Part shown: positions 17,000-25,306 of the stretch, one piece after another
Position numbering within the stretch: position 1 is the stretch's first letter
How the letters are laid out: each line of letters starts with the position of its first letter
Assembly: GCA_044226865.1 (NCBI GenBank)
Contig: JBGAGE010000002.1
Location: 561,171-625,170 of the forward strand
Source: TMP-86 sp044226865
GTDB taxonomy: Bacteria; Pseudomonadota; Gammaproteobacteria; Steroidobacterales; Steroidobacteraceae
Reading direction: 5' to 3'
Length of the DNA: 64,000 nt
Notes under the pieces: model-generated
Database searches by the model: none
What the model was told of the DNA's origin: nothing
What the model saw: only the letters and a program-made list of their open reading frames with translations
Position numbers and translations under genes: made by a program

Positions 17000-17965
17000 A
17001 TGTTCCTGGGAGTCGATGGCGGCGGCACCAAGACCGAATTCGTCCTGCTCACGGCGCAGGGGCGCGTGCTCGCGCGCCATGCGGAAACCGGCAGCTACTA
17101 CATCCAGGTCGGCATGGTGGAAGTCGGTCGCATCGTGCGCGAGGGCTGCGCTGCGGTGCTGCGCGCGGCGGGCGCATCGGCGCAGGACATCCGCTTCGCC
17201 TTCCTCGGACTGCCGGCACACGGCGAGGATGAAACCCACACCGCCCAGCTCGATGACCTGCCCGCAGCCGTCCTGCCGGCCGGCCGCTTCCGTTGCGGCA
17301 ACGACATGATCTGCGGTTGGGCCGGGTCCCTCGGTGGAAGCGATGGCATCAATGTGGTCGCGGGAACGGGCTCCATCTGTTACGGCGAGCGCGCCGGCCG
17401 CGGTGCGCGCTGTGGCGGCTGGGGCGAATTGTTCAGCGACGAAGGCTCGGCCTTTTGGATCGCGCGCGAGGGCCTGGCGGCGTTTTCCAGGATGAGCGAT
17501 GGCCGGCTGCCACGCGGTCCGCTGCACGCACTGCTGGTGAAGCAGCTCGGTTTGAAGCAGGACATCCATCTCACCGACCTGGTGCTCAACGAATGGAAGG
17601 CTGAGCGCGATCGCATCGCCGCGCTGTCGCTGTGGGTGAAGGCGGCGGCGGATGCGGGCGATGAGGTGGCGCGCGCCATTTTCCAGCGCGCCGGCGCGGA
17701 ACTGGCGGCACTGGTCGATGCGACACGCCGGCGCTTGGATTTCGGCGCAACGGAAGCGGTGCGCATCTCCTATTCTGGCGGAGCCTTCAACGCCGGCGAC
17801 TGGCTGCTGCAACCCATGCTGGCCGCATTGCGGGCGGCCTGCACCCGGTATGAACTTTGCCCGCCGCGCTTTTCGCCGGCTCTCGGTGCCGCCCTGTATG
17901 CGGCACGCTGCGCCGGCGAACCGCTCGATGCGGCGGCGCTCGACGCGCTGGCGCGTTCCGCCTAG
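17000..17965 (+). CDS. N-acetylhexosamine kinase, BadF/BadG/BcrA/BcrD ATPase family
   Basis: The 321-residue protein starts MFLGVDGGGTKTEFVL, the phosphate-1 motif of the ASKHA fold as found in N-acetylglucosamine kinases of the BadF family. Further motifs are CGNDMICGWAG, VVAGTGSICYGE and the adenosine-binding YSGGAFNAG. Next to agaS and agaZ it most likely phosphorylates N-acetylgalactosamine or N-acetylglucosamine on entry to the cytoplasm (an AgaK-like role). No N-acetylhexosamine-6-phosphate deacetylase is present in the window, so the pathway is incomplete here. It is convergent with the DeoR regulator, 36 bases apart. Confidence 0.87.
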   Translation: MFLGVDGGGTKTEFVLLTAQGRVLARHAETGSYYIQVGMVEVGRIVREGCAAVLRAAGASAQDIRFAFLGLPAHGEDETHTAQLDDLPAAVLPAGRFRCGNDMICGWAGSLGGSDGINVVAGTGSICYGERAGRGARCGGWGELFSDEGSAFWIAREGLAAFSRMSDGRLPRGPLHALLVKQLGLKQDIHLTDLVLNEWKAERDRIAALSLWVKAAADAGDEVARAIFQRAGAELAALVDATRRRLDFGATEAVRISYSGGAFNAGDWLLQPMLAALRAACTRYELCPPRFSPALGAALYAARCAGEPLDAAALDALARSA

Positions 17966-18001
17966 TTACGCGATTCGACGCGCGGGCCGTGCGCGCGCCG
18001 G

Positions 18002-18778
18002 CTACAAGGGCACGCGGATCACCTCCACGCCCAAGTCGGTGAGCGCGGACAGCACTTCGCGGGGAATACGCTCATCGGTGATCAGCTTGTCGATGTTCGC
18101 GGGCTCGACGATGCGATGCAGGCAGATCTTGCCGAACTTGGAGGAATCCAGCACCACGATGATCTCGGCGGCGGCCTCGCACATCATGCGGTTCAGCACC
18201 GCCTCGGGCTCGAAATGCGTGGTCACGCCCTTGACCAGGTCAAATCCGTCGACGCCGAGGAACAGCTTGTCGACTGACAGGTCGCGCATGGCATTTTCCG
18301 CCTGGGAGCCGTACAGGGACATGTTCTTGCGCCGCAAGGCCCCACCCAGCACCAGCAGGCTGACCTTCTCGTGGGTTGCGATCTCATTCGCAATCGCCAG
18401 GTCATTGGTGAGCACGGTGAGCTCCAGCTCGGCCGGCAGATGCGCCGCCACCTGCAGCGTGGTGGTGCCCGAATCCAGCACCACGGTTTCCCGCGCGCCG
18501 ACCAGCGCCGCCGCCATCTTGCCGATGGCTGATTTCTCCGCGGCGAAGCGCTGGCGCTTGGTCTCGAGCGCGGCCTCGGGCGCGGACGTCTGCCGCTCGC
18601 GCAGCACGGCGCCGCCATAGGCGCGTGCGGCCATGCCGATGCGCGCCAGGAAGCCCAGGTCCTGCCGGATGGTCTGGGTGGAGACGCCGAACAATTGCGA
18701 CAAGGCGTTCACCTGCACGCTGCCCTGTTCGCGCAGCATTTTGATGATCTTCTCGCGTCGCTGGCTGGTGTCGCGCAT
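18002..18778 (-). CDS. DeoR-family transcriptional regulator, AgaR-like
   Basis: The 258-residue protein has an N-terminal winged helix (RREKIIKMLREQGSV...STQTIRQDLGFL, residues 6-45) and a DeoR sensor domain with the phosphate-sugar binding pattern VVLDSGTTTLQVAAHL and LFLGVDGFD. DeoR proteins are repressors released by phosphorylated sugars. Convergent to the amino-sugar genes, it probably controls them, as AgaR does elsewhere. I chose the ATG at 18778, which gives the typical MRDTSQRREKI start; longer reading upstream lacks similarity and would cross the promoter region shared with the next gene. Confidence 0.88.
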   Translation of the reverse strand: MRDTSQRREKIIKMLREQGSVQVNALSQLFGVSTQTIRQDLGFLARIGMAARAYGGAVLRERQTSAPEAALETKRQRFAAEKSAIGKMAAALVGARETVVLDSGTTTLQVAAHLPAELELTVLTNDLAIANEIATHEKVSLLVLGGALRRKNMSLYGSQAENAMRDLSVDKLFLGVDGFDLVKGVTTHFEPEAVLNRMMCEAAAEIIVVLDSSKFGKICLHRIVEPANIDKLITDERIPREVLSALTDLGVEVIRVPL

Positions 18779-18891
18779 GCGTCCGCAGTATTGCCAAGAA
18801 CCGTCAGTGAAAGCAACCGGCGGCCGCGCTACCATGCAGGAGCGCGCAAGCCGCGTATCCGCGGACATATTCAATTCATGAGGGGATGGCC

Positions 18892-20226
18892 ATGAAGCTG
18901 ACATCATTCGCCCGGTCGCTGTTGCTCGGGTTGTTCGCCGTGCTCGGCACGACGCTGGCGGATGCCGTGCCCGCGGCGGCGGCAGGTGCAGCGGCGCGTG
19001 CCAACGCAGCGGCGGACATGGGCTTCTCGGCCGCTCGCCTTGCGGCCATCGACCGCTTCTACGAGCAGCAGGTACAGCGCGGCGAGATGGCGGGCATCGT
19101 GTTGCTCATCGCCCGGCACGGCCGCATCGTGCACCACACAGCCATCGGCTACAGCGACCTGGTCTCGCGCAAGCCCCTGCGCACCGACGCGCTGTATCGC
19201 TGGTATTCCATGACCAAGCCCATCACCTCCACGGCGCTGATGCAGCTGTACGAGCAGGGCAAGTTCCAATTGAAGGATCCGGTCGCCAGGTACCTGCCGG
19301 AGTTCACCAACGTGAAGGTGCTGCGCAAGCCGGACGGTCCGCTCACCGACACGGTGCCGGCCGAGCACGCGCTCACCATCCAGGATGTGATGCGCCATAC
19401 GGCGGGCTACAGCCATGGGCTGGGCAGCGATGACTATGAAAAATCATATGCGCAGGCAGGCGTATTCGGGCTCGATGTCACCTTGGCGGACATGATGGGC
19501 AAGCTGGCCGCGCTTCCCATGCGCCATCAGCCCGGCACCGTCTGGGACTACAGTATCGGCCCCGACATCCAGGCGCGCCTGGTCGAGGTACTGTCCGGGA
19601 TGCCTTTCGATGAGTACCTGCAGCGGAACCTGTTTCAACCGCTGAAGATGAAGGACGCCGGCTTCTTCGCATCTCCGGAGGCGGCGGCGCGCCTGGTGCC
19701 GGTGTCATGGATGAACCAGGAGCATCACCTGGTGCCGCTGGATGCGGAGCACGGGCATCCGGACGGCGGCTTCCTGCTGCAGCCCGAATTCGTCAACAGC
19801 TACACGGTGAATCACCGCCGCAAGGGCGGCAGCTATGGCCTGATCGGCACGGCTGAGGACTATTTCCGCTTCGCCCAGGCCATGCTCAATGGCGGCACGC
19901 TCGATGGCGCGCGCATCCTCGCACCGCGCACCGTGGACTTCATGACGCGCGATCACCTGGGCGAGATCCGCATGCCCACGCAGGATGGCACGCAGAGCGG
20001 CATGGGCTTTGGCCTGGGATTTGCGGTCATCAAGGATCCGGCGCTGGCCGGCGAGATGACCTCCACCGGCACCTACACCTGGGCGGGCGCCGCCGCCACC
20101 CACTTTTGGGTAGACCCGAAGGAAGACCTGGTGGTGGTGGCCCTGACGCAGCTCATGGGCGCGCCGGCGGCGCAGCCGCTCTGGCCGCAGCTGCGCGCCT
20201 TGGTGTATTCGAGCCTGTCGAAGTAG
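18892..20226 (+). CDS. Exported serine hydrolase, beta-lactamase class C/esterase EstB-like
   Basis: The 444-residue protein has a signal peptide ending near residue 25 and a beta-lactamase-like fold. The nucleophile motif is S106-M-T-K109, the second catalytic tyrosine is probably Y220 in WDYSIGPD, and the end carries the THFWVDPKEDLVV segment common in this subfamily. Such enzymes are esterases or peptidases of unknown natural substrate, not antibiotic resistance enzymes by default. I chose the ATG at 18892 because GAGGGG lies 6 bases upstream; an ATG at 18886 abuts that ribosome site. Its last 74 bases overlap the opposite-strand glycosidase gene. Confidence 0.88.
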   Translation: MKLTSFARSLLLGLFAVLGTTLADAVPAAAAGAAARANAAADMGFSAARLAAIDRFYEQQVQRGEMAGIVLLIARHGRIVHHTAIGYSDLVSRKPLRTDALYRWYSMTKPITSTALMQLYEQGKFQLKDPVARYLPEFTNVKVLRKPDGPLTDTVPAEHALTIQDVMRHTAGYSHGLGSDDYEKSYAQAGVFGLDVTLADMMGKLAALPMRHQPGTVWDYSIGPDIQARLVEVLSGMPFDEYLQRNLFQPLKMKDAGFFASPEAAARLVPVSWMNQEHHLVPLDAEHGHPDGGFLLQPEFVNSYTVNHRRKGGSYGLIGTAEDYFRFAQAMLNGGTLDGARILAPRTVDFMTRDHLGEIRMPTQDGTQSGMGFGLGFAVIKDPALAGEMTSTGTYTWAGAAATHFWVDPKEDLVVVALTQLMGAPAAQPLWPQLRALVYSSLSK

Positions 20227-22240
20227 CAGCGGCGGGACCCGCGGGGACGGCTTCGATCAGCAGCGAATGCTGGAAGCGGGCCGGCAGCCGCGCGCTGGGG
20301 CCCTTGACCTCGCCCAACGCGGCGCCGCTCACGTAATCGCGCAGGCGATAGCCTTGCGCCTGCAGGCCGCGCAGTTCAATCTCGCCGTCGAACGCATCGG
20401 CAAAGAAGGCGTAGTAGAGCCTTGCGCCCTTGCGCACCACATGACCCTCCGGCCGGTCGAAACCGATGTCGTACAAGCCACCGAGATATTCGCCTTCGGA
20501 CAGACGCGTGCGCTGGTAGATCTTGGTCCATTCCGCCCACAGCTTCTCGCGATGCGGCGTGAGCAGCAGTTTCGGGTCCTTCTCCCCCGGCGCATCGCGC
20601 CAGGCGAAATTACTGCCGATCACGCCGCCCACGCCCACGGTGGAGGCAAAATCCTCGCCATCTCGGCTCATCTCCACGTGGTCACCGAAATAGGCGATGC
20701 CATCTCCGGCGATGGCCTTCAAGGTCTTGCCCTTGGTGCGCACCTGCCAGGAACTTTCGGGGTCCGCCGCCACCAGCATGTTGAGATAGGGCAATGTATA
20801 GATGGAGTAGCCGGTCCCGCACGGGCAGATCTCCACCAGCGCGCCCGGCTTGGCCGATTGCGCGGCATCCCAGATGCCCTTGAAGAAATCCGGCACGCCC
20901 TCGGGCGCGGCGTCTGGATGCGGGTGATGATGGGCGGGATTGAAGCACGGCGGGGCGGCGTTCAAATGCTGGCCATCGATCTTCAGGCCGTCGAACCCCC
21001 ACTCCAGCAGTGCCTTGCGCACGAAGCTGGCGGCATCCGCGCGCACGGGGCCGTAGGCCGGGCAGAGGTAATCCGAATCCCACCAGCTGACGTTGCGCGT
21101 GGAGCGGTCCTCGTTGCGCAACAGCCAGTCCGGATGCGCACGATGCAACTCGGACTGCGGATGAGCGGCCAACGGCGACCACCACAACTGGGCTTTCATC
21201 CCGGCGGCGTGGATGCGGTCCACCAGCGCCTTCATGTCGGCATCGCCGCGCGGGAATTTCGATTTCACCGGCGTCCAATCGCCGATCGCCACCTGCCAGC
21301 CATCGTCCAGCACCGCCCACTTGAATCCCAGGCGCTTCGCGACGGGCAGGGTCTCGAAGACCTGGTCCGGCGTGAACGTGCGGCCGTAGCCCCAGGCGCA
21401 CCACAGCGGCTCGAACGCGGACGCGGGCGCTTGCGCGAACTTCAAGCCCCGGGCCTGCATGGCCTGGCTGTAGGCTCGCAGCGTCGAGAAATAGTCACCC
21501 CGATGCACGGCGACGAAGCCCAACACGGTGCTGAGGCTCGCGCCGGGCGCCAGCACCTGCAGCTCATCGTTGCGCAGCGCCACCTGCACGCCGCCCTCCG
21601 CGCCGCGCTCGAGCGGCAGGGAAATCTGCTTGGGCACCAATTCCAGGGAACCGATGGCAAGGCCGGCATCCGCGCGCCACACATCCAGCACCGGCGTGCC
21701 GCCGCCGTAGTCCGAATCGTTCATGCCCAGGAAATTGCGGCGCTTGAAACCGGTCGTCACCGGCAGGATCCAGTCGGGGCGCTTTTCGTACGATGCGCTT
21801 TGATAAGACCAGAAGGCGGGCTCCTTGGCGCCCGGCCGCGCGCGCATGCCATACCGCGTGATGGCGTAGCCCGACACGCGCAGCGGAACCGTGCCGGTAT
21901 TGGTGTAGCGCACCTGTACGAACAGGAAGTGCGGCCGCGAGGCGTAGGCGGTGACCTGGATCTGCTGCGCAATCCCAGGTGCATGCGCATCGATAAAGGT
22001 GCGCGTGCCGGCGCCCAGCGCATCGTGCACCGCCTGCGTGTGCTGCGCATCGAAGCGGAATGCGGGCGACCCCCCCGATGCGGTGAGCAGCGCTTCCGCC
22101 GCCTGGAACTCGCCCAGCGGCTCCTCGCCGGCCAGGGTCGACACCACACGGCTGCGCATCTGCGCATCGTATTCGAGGCGGATGCCATCACCCTGCACAC
22201 CCACGAGCGTCGCGAGGACGGCGGCTGCGATGCTCAACAT
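20153..22240 (-). CDS. Clan GH-D glycosidase, alpha-galactosidase-like (GH36 type)
   Basis: The 695-residue protein has an N-terminal beta-sandwich and a (beta/alpha)8 barrel with clan GH-D landmarks: VLDDGWQVAIGDW, the KFPRG segment, GMKAQLWWSP, and GLKIDGQH, whose Asp is the likely nucleophile. ADPESSWQVR and FGDHVEM follow, near the region expected to give the acid/base. A hydrophobic N terminus suggests export. Known activities of the clan include alpha-galactosidase and alpha-N-acetylgalactosaminidase; the amino-sugar genes next door make the latter an attractive inference. Start ATG has AAGGA 5 bases upstream. The C-terminal 37 residues are Ala/Pro-rich and overlap the serine hydrolase gene tail-to-tail. 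Confidence 0.86.
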   Translation of the reverse strand: MLSIAAAVLATLVGVQGDGIRLEYDAQMRSRVVSTLAGEEPLGEFQAAEALLTASGGSPAFRFDAQHTQAVHDALGAGTRTFIDAHAPGIAQQIQVTAYASRPHFLFVQVRYTNTGTVPLRVSGYAITRYGMRARPGAKEPAFWSYQSASYEKRPDWILPVTTGFKRRNFLGMNDSDYGGGTPVLDVWRADAGLAIGSLELVPKQISLPLERGAEGGVQVALRNDELQVLAPGASLSTVLGFVAVHRGDYFSTLRAYSQAMQARGLKFAQAPASAFEPLWCAWGYGRTFTPDQVFETLPVAKRLGFKWAVLDDGWQVAIGDWTPVKSKFPRGDADMKALVDRIHAAGMKAQLWWSPLAAHPQSELHRAHPDWLLRNEDRSTRNVSWWDSDYLCPAYGPVRADAASFVRKALLEWGFDGLKIDGQHLNAAPPCFNPAHHHPHPDAAPEGVPDFFKGIWDAAQSAKPGALVEICPCGTGYSIYTLPYLNMLVAADPESSWQVRTKGKTLKAIAGDGIAYFGDHVEMSRDGEDFASTVGVGGVIGSNFAWRDAPGEKDPKLLLTPHREKLWAEWTKIYQRTRLSEGEYLGGLYDIGFDRPEGHVVRKGARLYYAFFADAFDGEIELRGLQAQGYRLRDYVSGAALGEVKGPSARLPARFQHSLLIEAVPAGPAAATSTGSNTPRRAAAARAAAPPARP

Positions 22241-22403
22241 GTCGATCCTTCAAAATGCAGTTCGCGAACCCAAGCATAGCGCGCGCGATGAGCGTCGCGT
22301 CACATTTTGGAAGGGAAAACACGGAGTTTCGTTGACATAGTCCGGCACGCGGGATTTCAATCGGCACACACGTCCGATGGCGGGCGGCATCCACGGAGGA
22401 AGC

Positions 22404-22916
22404 ATGTCCATTCGCAGGATTTTCAATCTAAAGTCGCTGGCGATCGCAGCCGTGGCGGGATTCGCACCACTCGCCCATGCCGACCACATCTTCCTGGAGA
22501 TCCCCGGCATCCCCGGCGAATCCACGGCGGACAGGTACCCGAATTGGATCGATGTCACCAGCATGGGTCAGGAATTCAGCCGCCGTTCCTGCGGCGGGCT
22601 CACCGTCTCCAAGCACCTCGACAAGTCCAGCCCCGCGCTCGCCGTGTCCGCCGTCAATGGCGATGTGCTGGCCCAGGCAACGGTGGCCGTGGTCACCGGC
22701 GGAGATCGCCCGCTGGAAACCCTGCGGCTGGTGTTGAGCGATGTGATCATCGCCAGCACCACGATTCAAAGCGCCGATCCCGACAAGGTCGTGACCGAAT
22801 CGGTGAGGCTCCTGCCCCACTCGGTGAGCATCACCTACCGCCCGCAGGATGCGAAAGGCGGGTTGGGACAGCCCATCACCACCGTGGTGACCTGCAACCA
22901 CAACCGTCCCCGCTGA
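22404..22916 (+). CDS. Hcp-family (type VI secretion tube-like) protein with export signal
   Basis: The 170-residue protein begins with a clear signal peptide (MSIRRIFNLKSLAIAAVAGF...LAHA). The mature part reads HIFLEIPGIPGESTADRYPN, then WIDVTSM, then KHLDKSSPALAVSAVNGDVL and LVLSDVIIASTTIQ, the order and spacing seen in Hcp1-family proteins. True type VI Hcp proteins lack a cleavable signal, and no other type VI gene is in the window, so this is an orphan exported relative of unknown role. Start is set by GGAGGA 3 bases before ATG. Confidence 0.75.
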   Translation: MSIRRIFNLKSLAIAAVAGFAPLAHADHIFLEIPGIPGESTADRYPNWIDVTSMGQEFSRRSCGGLTVSKHLDKSSPALAVSAVNGDVLAQATVAVVTGGDRPLETLRLVLSDVIIASTTIQSADPDKVVTESVRLLPHSVSITYRPQDAKGGLGQPITTVVTCNHNRPR

Positions 22917-22928
22917 TCGTTCCCGCCG

Positions 22929-22955
22929 GGCGCCGCGCATGGATGGCGCGGCGCC
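22929..22955. terminator. Stem-loop between convergent genes
   Basis: A perfect 10-bp inverted repeat (GGCGCCGCGC / GCGCGGCGCC, 7-base loop) fills the 42-base gap between the Hcp-like gene and the M49-like peptidase gene, which converge. It lacks a T-run on either strand, so it may protect or end both transcripts; a classical terminator is not shown. Confidence 0.4.
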
Positions 22956-22958
22956 TTC

Positions 22959-24614
22959 CTACTCCGAGAGCAACGCCTCGGCCGTGACGAACCGCGGCCG
23001 GATGTCCACCGGAAGATCCGCAAGGCGCGCCAACGCCGCCGCAACCCCCGGCCGTATGACCATCATCTTCTCGCTCAAGGCCTTCGCGCCGGCGTAATCA
23101 CCGTTGGCCTGGATGGTCATGATCTCGCGCGTCAGGCCCGCCACCGCCGGCTTGATCCTCTTGAAATCCACGGCGTACGTGCCATCGGGTTGCACGCGGA
23201 CGGCGCCGGCATCCAGCAGATAGTTGAGTTGCAGCGCCATGCCCTTGGCGTGTGCATCGGACAATCCGAATCGCAGCGTGCGGAAGGATGAGGCGAGGAA
23301 GGTGACGTAGGTGGCGCGCTCCGCGCTCTTCGGCAGCACGCCGTCATTCATGAGTTGCTGCAATGCCCAGAGGCCGGAGACATCCGCCTTCGCCTCCTCC
23401 AAAGGCCCGCTCAATTCCTTGAGCTCCTGCCGCACCGTGGTCGCGCGTCCCTGCACGTTGATGGTCTGCGGTCCCAGGCCGTGCATCAGTTCGTGCATGA
23501 CGGTGTGCGTGAAGAAGGGATCGAACGACACCAGCGGCTGGTCGGCAGCGGCGAGCATGAGCTTGGAGGCCGGCACCAACACGTGATCGAACTTGGCCTG
23601 CTGGAAGTTCTTCAGCATGACGCGCTTGGAACCCTTGGCCGCCACCACGCGCTCATCGTTGGGCAGGTTGAAGGCCACGGTCTGCACGCCATGATTGGCA
23701 TCCCCGGCGGTGTAGAGCACGTTGACCACGCGGATGGGGGCCGCGCCGCCCAGGCGCTTGCGGTAGGCCGGATCGATGGGCAGGCGGTCCTCGAGGCTTT
23801 GCAGGCGCGCGCCCAGTCGCGCCAGCTTCTCGCTCTCCGCCGCATCGGTGACCGCAATCACGGCCTCGAAAGCCGCCTTGTAGTTGAACCAATTGTCCTC
23901 GTACACCTCGTAGGGCCCGATGGTGGGCTCGATGCTGCCGGCAAGATCCATCCAGGCCATGTCGCTGGCGTAATAATCGTTCGAGGCCAGCGCCGCGGCA
24001 CGCTTGTCGAGGAAATCCTTGAGACTGGGCTGCGCCGTCTTGGCTGCTGCGGCCTTCAGCCAGTGCGCGATGCGCGCGAGCTCTCCCTGGTACTCGACGC
24101 TGTAGGGAACGGCGACGAACTCGCCACCGGGACCGCGCCGGATCGTGGTGAAAAAGCCGGTGGCGGCTTCGCGTTGCGCCGACGGGAGGCTCCCAAACCA
24201 TTTTTCAACCGTCGCCTTGTCGGCGCGCGCCGGATAGAAATTGCCCTGCTCGGGCTTGGCACCCACGCCGGGGAGGAAGGGCTCATCGTGATCCAGGCTC
24301 GACCACGGGCCCTTGTTGAGCAGGAAATAATCCAGTCGGGCGCGGCCCAGCGGGGAGGCATCGGCGGCAAGCTCCAGCAGGCGCGCGGGGTTCTCCGCCG
24401 ACATTTGCCGCAGGAACAGGCCATCGATGAGTTGCGAGGCGCGGACCAGATCGGTGATCGCGCCGCGCTCGCCGGCCGGAAGGCTCGAGAGGTCGACGCG
24501 GATATCCACCGGTGCAAAGCGGGCGCTCATCTTCGCCAATGCTGCCTCATCGGGAGCGTCCGCCGCGCCCGCAACCGCACCCAAGGCCAGCAACAGCAGA
24601 CATACATAACGCAT
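22959..24614 (-). CDS. Exported M49-like zinc metallopeptidase (dipeptidyl-peptidase III family)
   Basis: The 551-residue protein has a signal peptide (MRYVCLLLLALGAVAGA) and a zinc site HELMH at residues 374-378 followed by EEAKAD at 406-411, the third-ligand motif of the M49 family. Classical dipeptidyl-peptidase III has a HExxxH site with one extra residue; this protein has the shorter HExxH form followed by GLGP. The family cleaves dipeptides from small peptides. It is in the same strand run as the phosphoribosyltransferase and rpsJ, 19 bases after the former. Confidence 0.85.
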   Translation of the reverse strand: MRYVCLLLLALGAVAGAADAPDEAALAKMSARFAPVDIRVDLSSLPAGERGAITDLVRASQLIDGLFLRQMSAENPARLLELAADASPLGRARLDYFLLNKGPWSSLDHDEPFLPGVGAKPEQGNFYPARADKATVEKWFGSLPSAQREAATGFFTTIRRGPGGEFVAVPYSVEYQGELARIAHWLKAAAAKTAQPSLKDFLDKRAAALASNDYYASDMAWMDLAGSIEPTIGPYEVYEDNWFNYKAAFEAVIAVTDAAESEKLARLGARLQSLEDRLPIDPAYRKRLGGAAPIRVVNVLYTAGDANHGVQTVAFNLPNDERVVAAKGSKRVMLKNFQQAKFDHVLVPASKLMLAAADQPLVSFDPFFTHTVMHELMHGLGPQTINVQGRATTVRQELKELSGPLEEAKADVSGLWALQQLMNDGVLPKSAERATYVTFLASSFRTLRFGLSDAHAKGMALQLNYLLDAGAVRVQPDGTYAVDFKRIKPAVAGLTREIMTIQANGDYAGAKALSEKMMVIRPGVAAALARLADLPVDIRPRFVTAEALLSE

Positions 24615-24633
24615 GGGAAGGTTCCTTCGTGGT

Positions 24634-25197
24634 TCAGCGCAGGAAGAAGGATTCGCCGACAGGCTTATGGGCGAGGATTTCCTCGCGCGTCAAGCCGTTG
24701 AACTCGTGCGGGAACACCAGCCATTGATCCGTGGCGGTGATGAAATAGTCGGGCTTGAGCGCCGTGCGGTTGCGCGAGGGCTTGTAGTACACCGTCGCGA
24801 TCCTGATCTGTTCGGGCAGGTTGCGCCGGCAGCGGCGCGTCAATTCTGCGATCACCGCCTCGATGCTGCGGCCCGAGTCGAACACATCATCGATCAGCAG
24901 CAACCCATCGCCCGCGTTGAGCACCGACACCAGGTAGTCGATGGCATGCACGCGCACCTCGCGCGACTGCACGTCGATGCCCTGGTAGGAAGAGGTGCGG
25001 ATCGCCAGGTGCTCGCAGTGGATGCCGTTGTACTCGAGGATCTCCTGCACGGCGATGCCGATGGGCGCGCCGCCGCGCCAGATGCCGACGAGGAAGGACG
25101 GCCTGAAGCCGCTGCGGACGACCTGCAGCCCGAGCGCGATGGAATCGCGCAGCAGCGAATCGGCGGAGATGAATGTCTTGGCAGCCGGATCGGACAT
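24634..25197 (-). CDS. Phosphoribosyltransferase, hypoxanthine/xanthine type
   Basis: The 187-residue protein has the type I phosphoribosyltransferase fold with the PRPP-binding loop LLIDDVFDSGRSI (about residues 101-113) and the upstream LVGIWRGGAPIGIAVQE motif. Family members transfer phosphoribose to hypoxanthine, guanine or xanthine, but the acceptor base cannot be read reliably here. I chose the ATG at 25197 (MSDPAAKTF); it lacks a clear ribosome site. It lies 109 bases downstream of rpsJ on the same strand, beyond three stem-loops. Confidence 0.83.
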   Translation of the reverse strand: MSDPAAKTFISADSLLRDSIALGLQVVRSGFRPSFLVGIWRGGAPIGIAVQEILEYNGIHCEHLAIRTSSYQGIDVQSREVRVHAIDYLVSVLNAGDGLLLIDDVFDSGRSIEAVIAELTRRCRRNLPEQIRIATVYYKPSRNRTALKPDYFITATDQWLVFPHEFNGLTREEILAHKPVGESFFLR

Positions 25198-25224
25198 GGG
25201 CGAGAGCTTACGCCAACCGGCCAC

Positions 25225-25301
25225 GCATCGGCGCATCGCCGATGCGAAGGCGCCGCCGCGCGGAGCGGACGGCGCCCTGCCCGGCCCAAGGGGCCGGGCA
25301 G
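25225..25301 (-). terminator. Three stacked stem-loops 3' of rpsJ
   Basis: In transcript order after the rpsJ stop are: a perfect 11-bp stem at 25277-25301 with a 3-base loop, a 7-bp stem pairing 25270-25276 with 25249-25255, and a perfect 9-bp stem at 25225-25245 with a 3-base loop. None has a U-tract, so intrinsic termination is uncertain. They could instead stop 3' exonucleases or mark a Rho-dependent end. They occupy the point where the S10 operon would normally continue into rplC. Confidence 0.5.
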
Positions 25302-25306
25302 AGTGC

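Noticed and set aside
18781..18891. AgaR operator upstream of the DeoR-type regulator
   Set aside because: Only a single TTTC-like element is visible on the minus strand; the repeated pattern known for AgaR sites is not present.
22332..22360. Promoter TTGACA-17-TTTCAA for the Hcp-like gene
   Set aside because: The -35 is perfect but the -10 candidate is poor; kept out of the feature list for lack of support.
10421..25306. Insertion sequence or integrase at the S10 split
   Set aside because: No transposase or integrase and no clear terminal inverted repeats or target duplications were found at either end; the mechanism of insertion cannot be read from the window.
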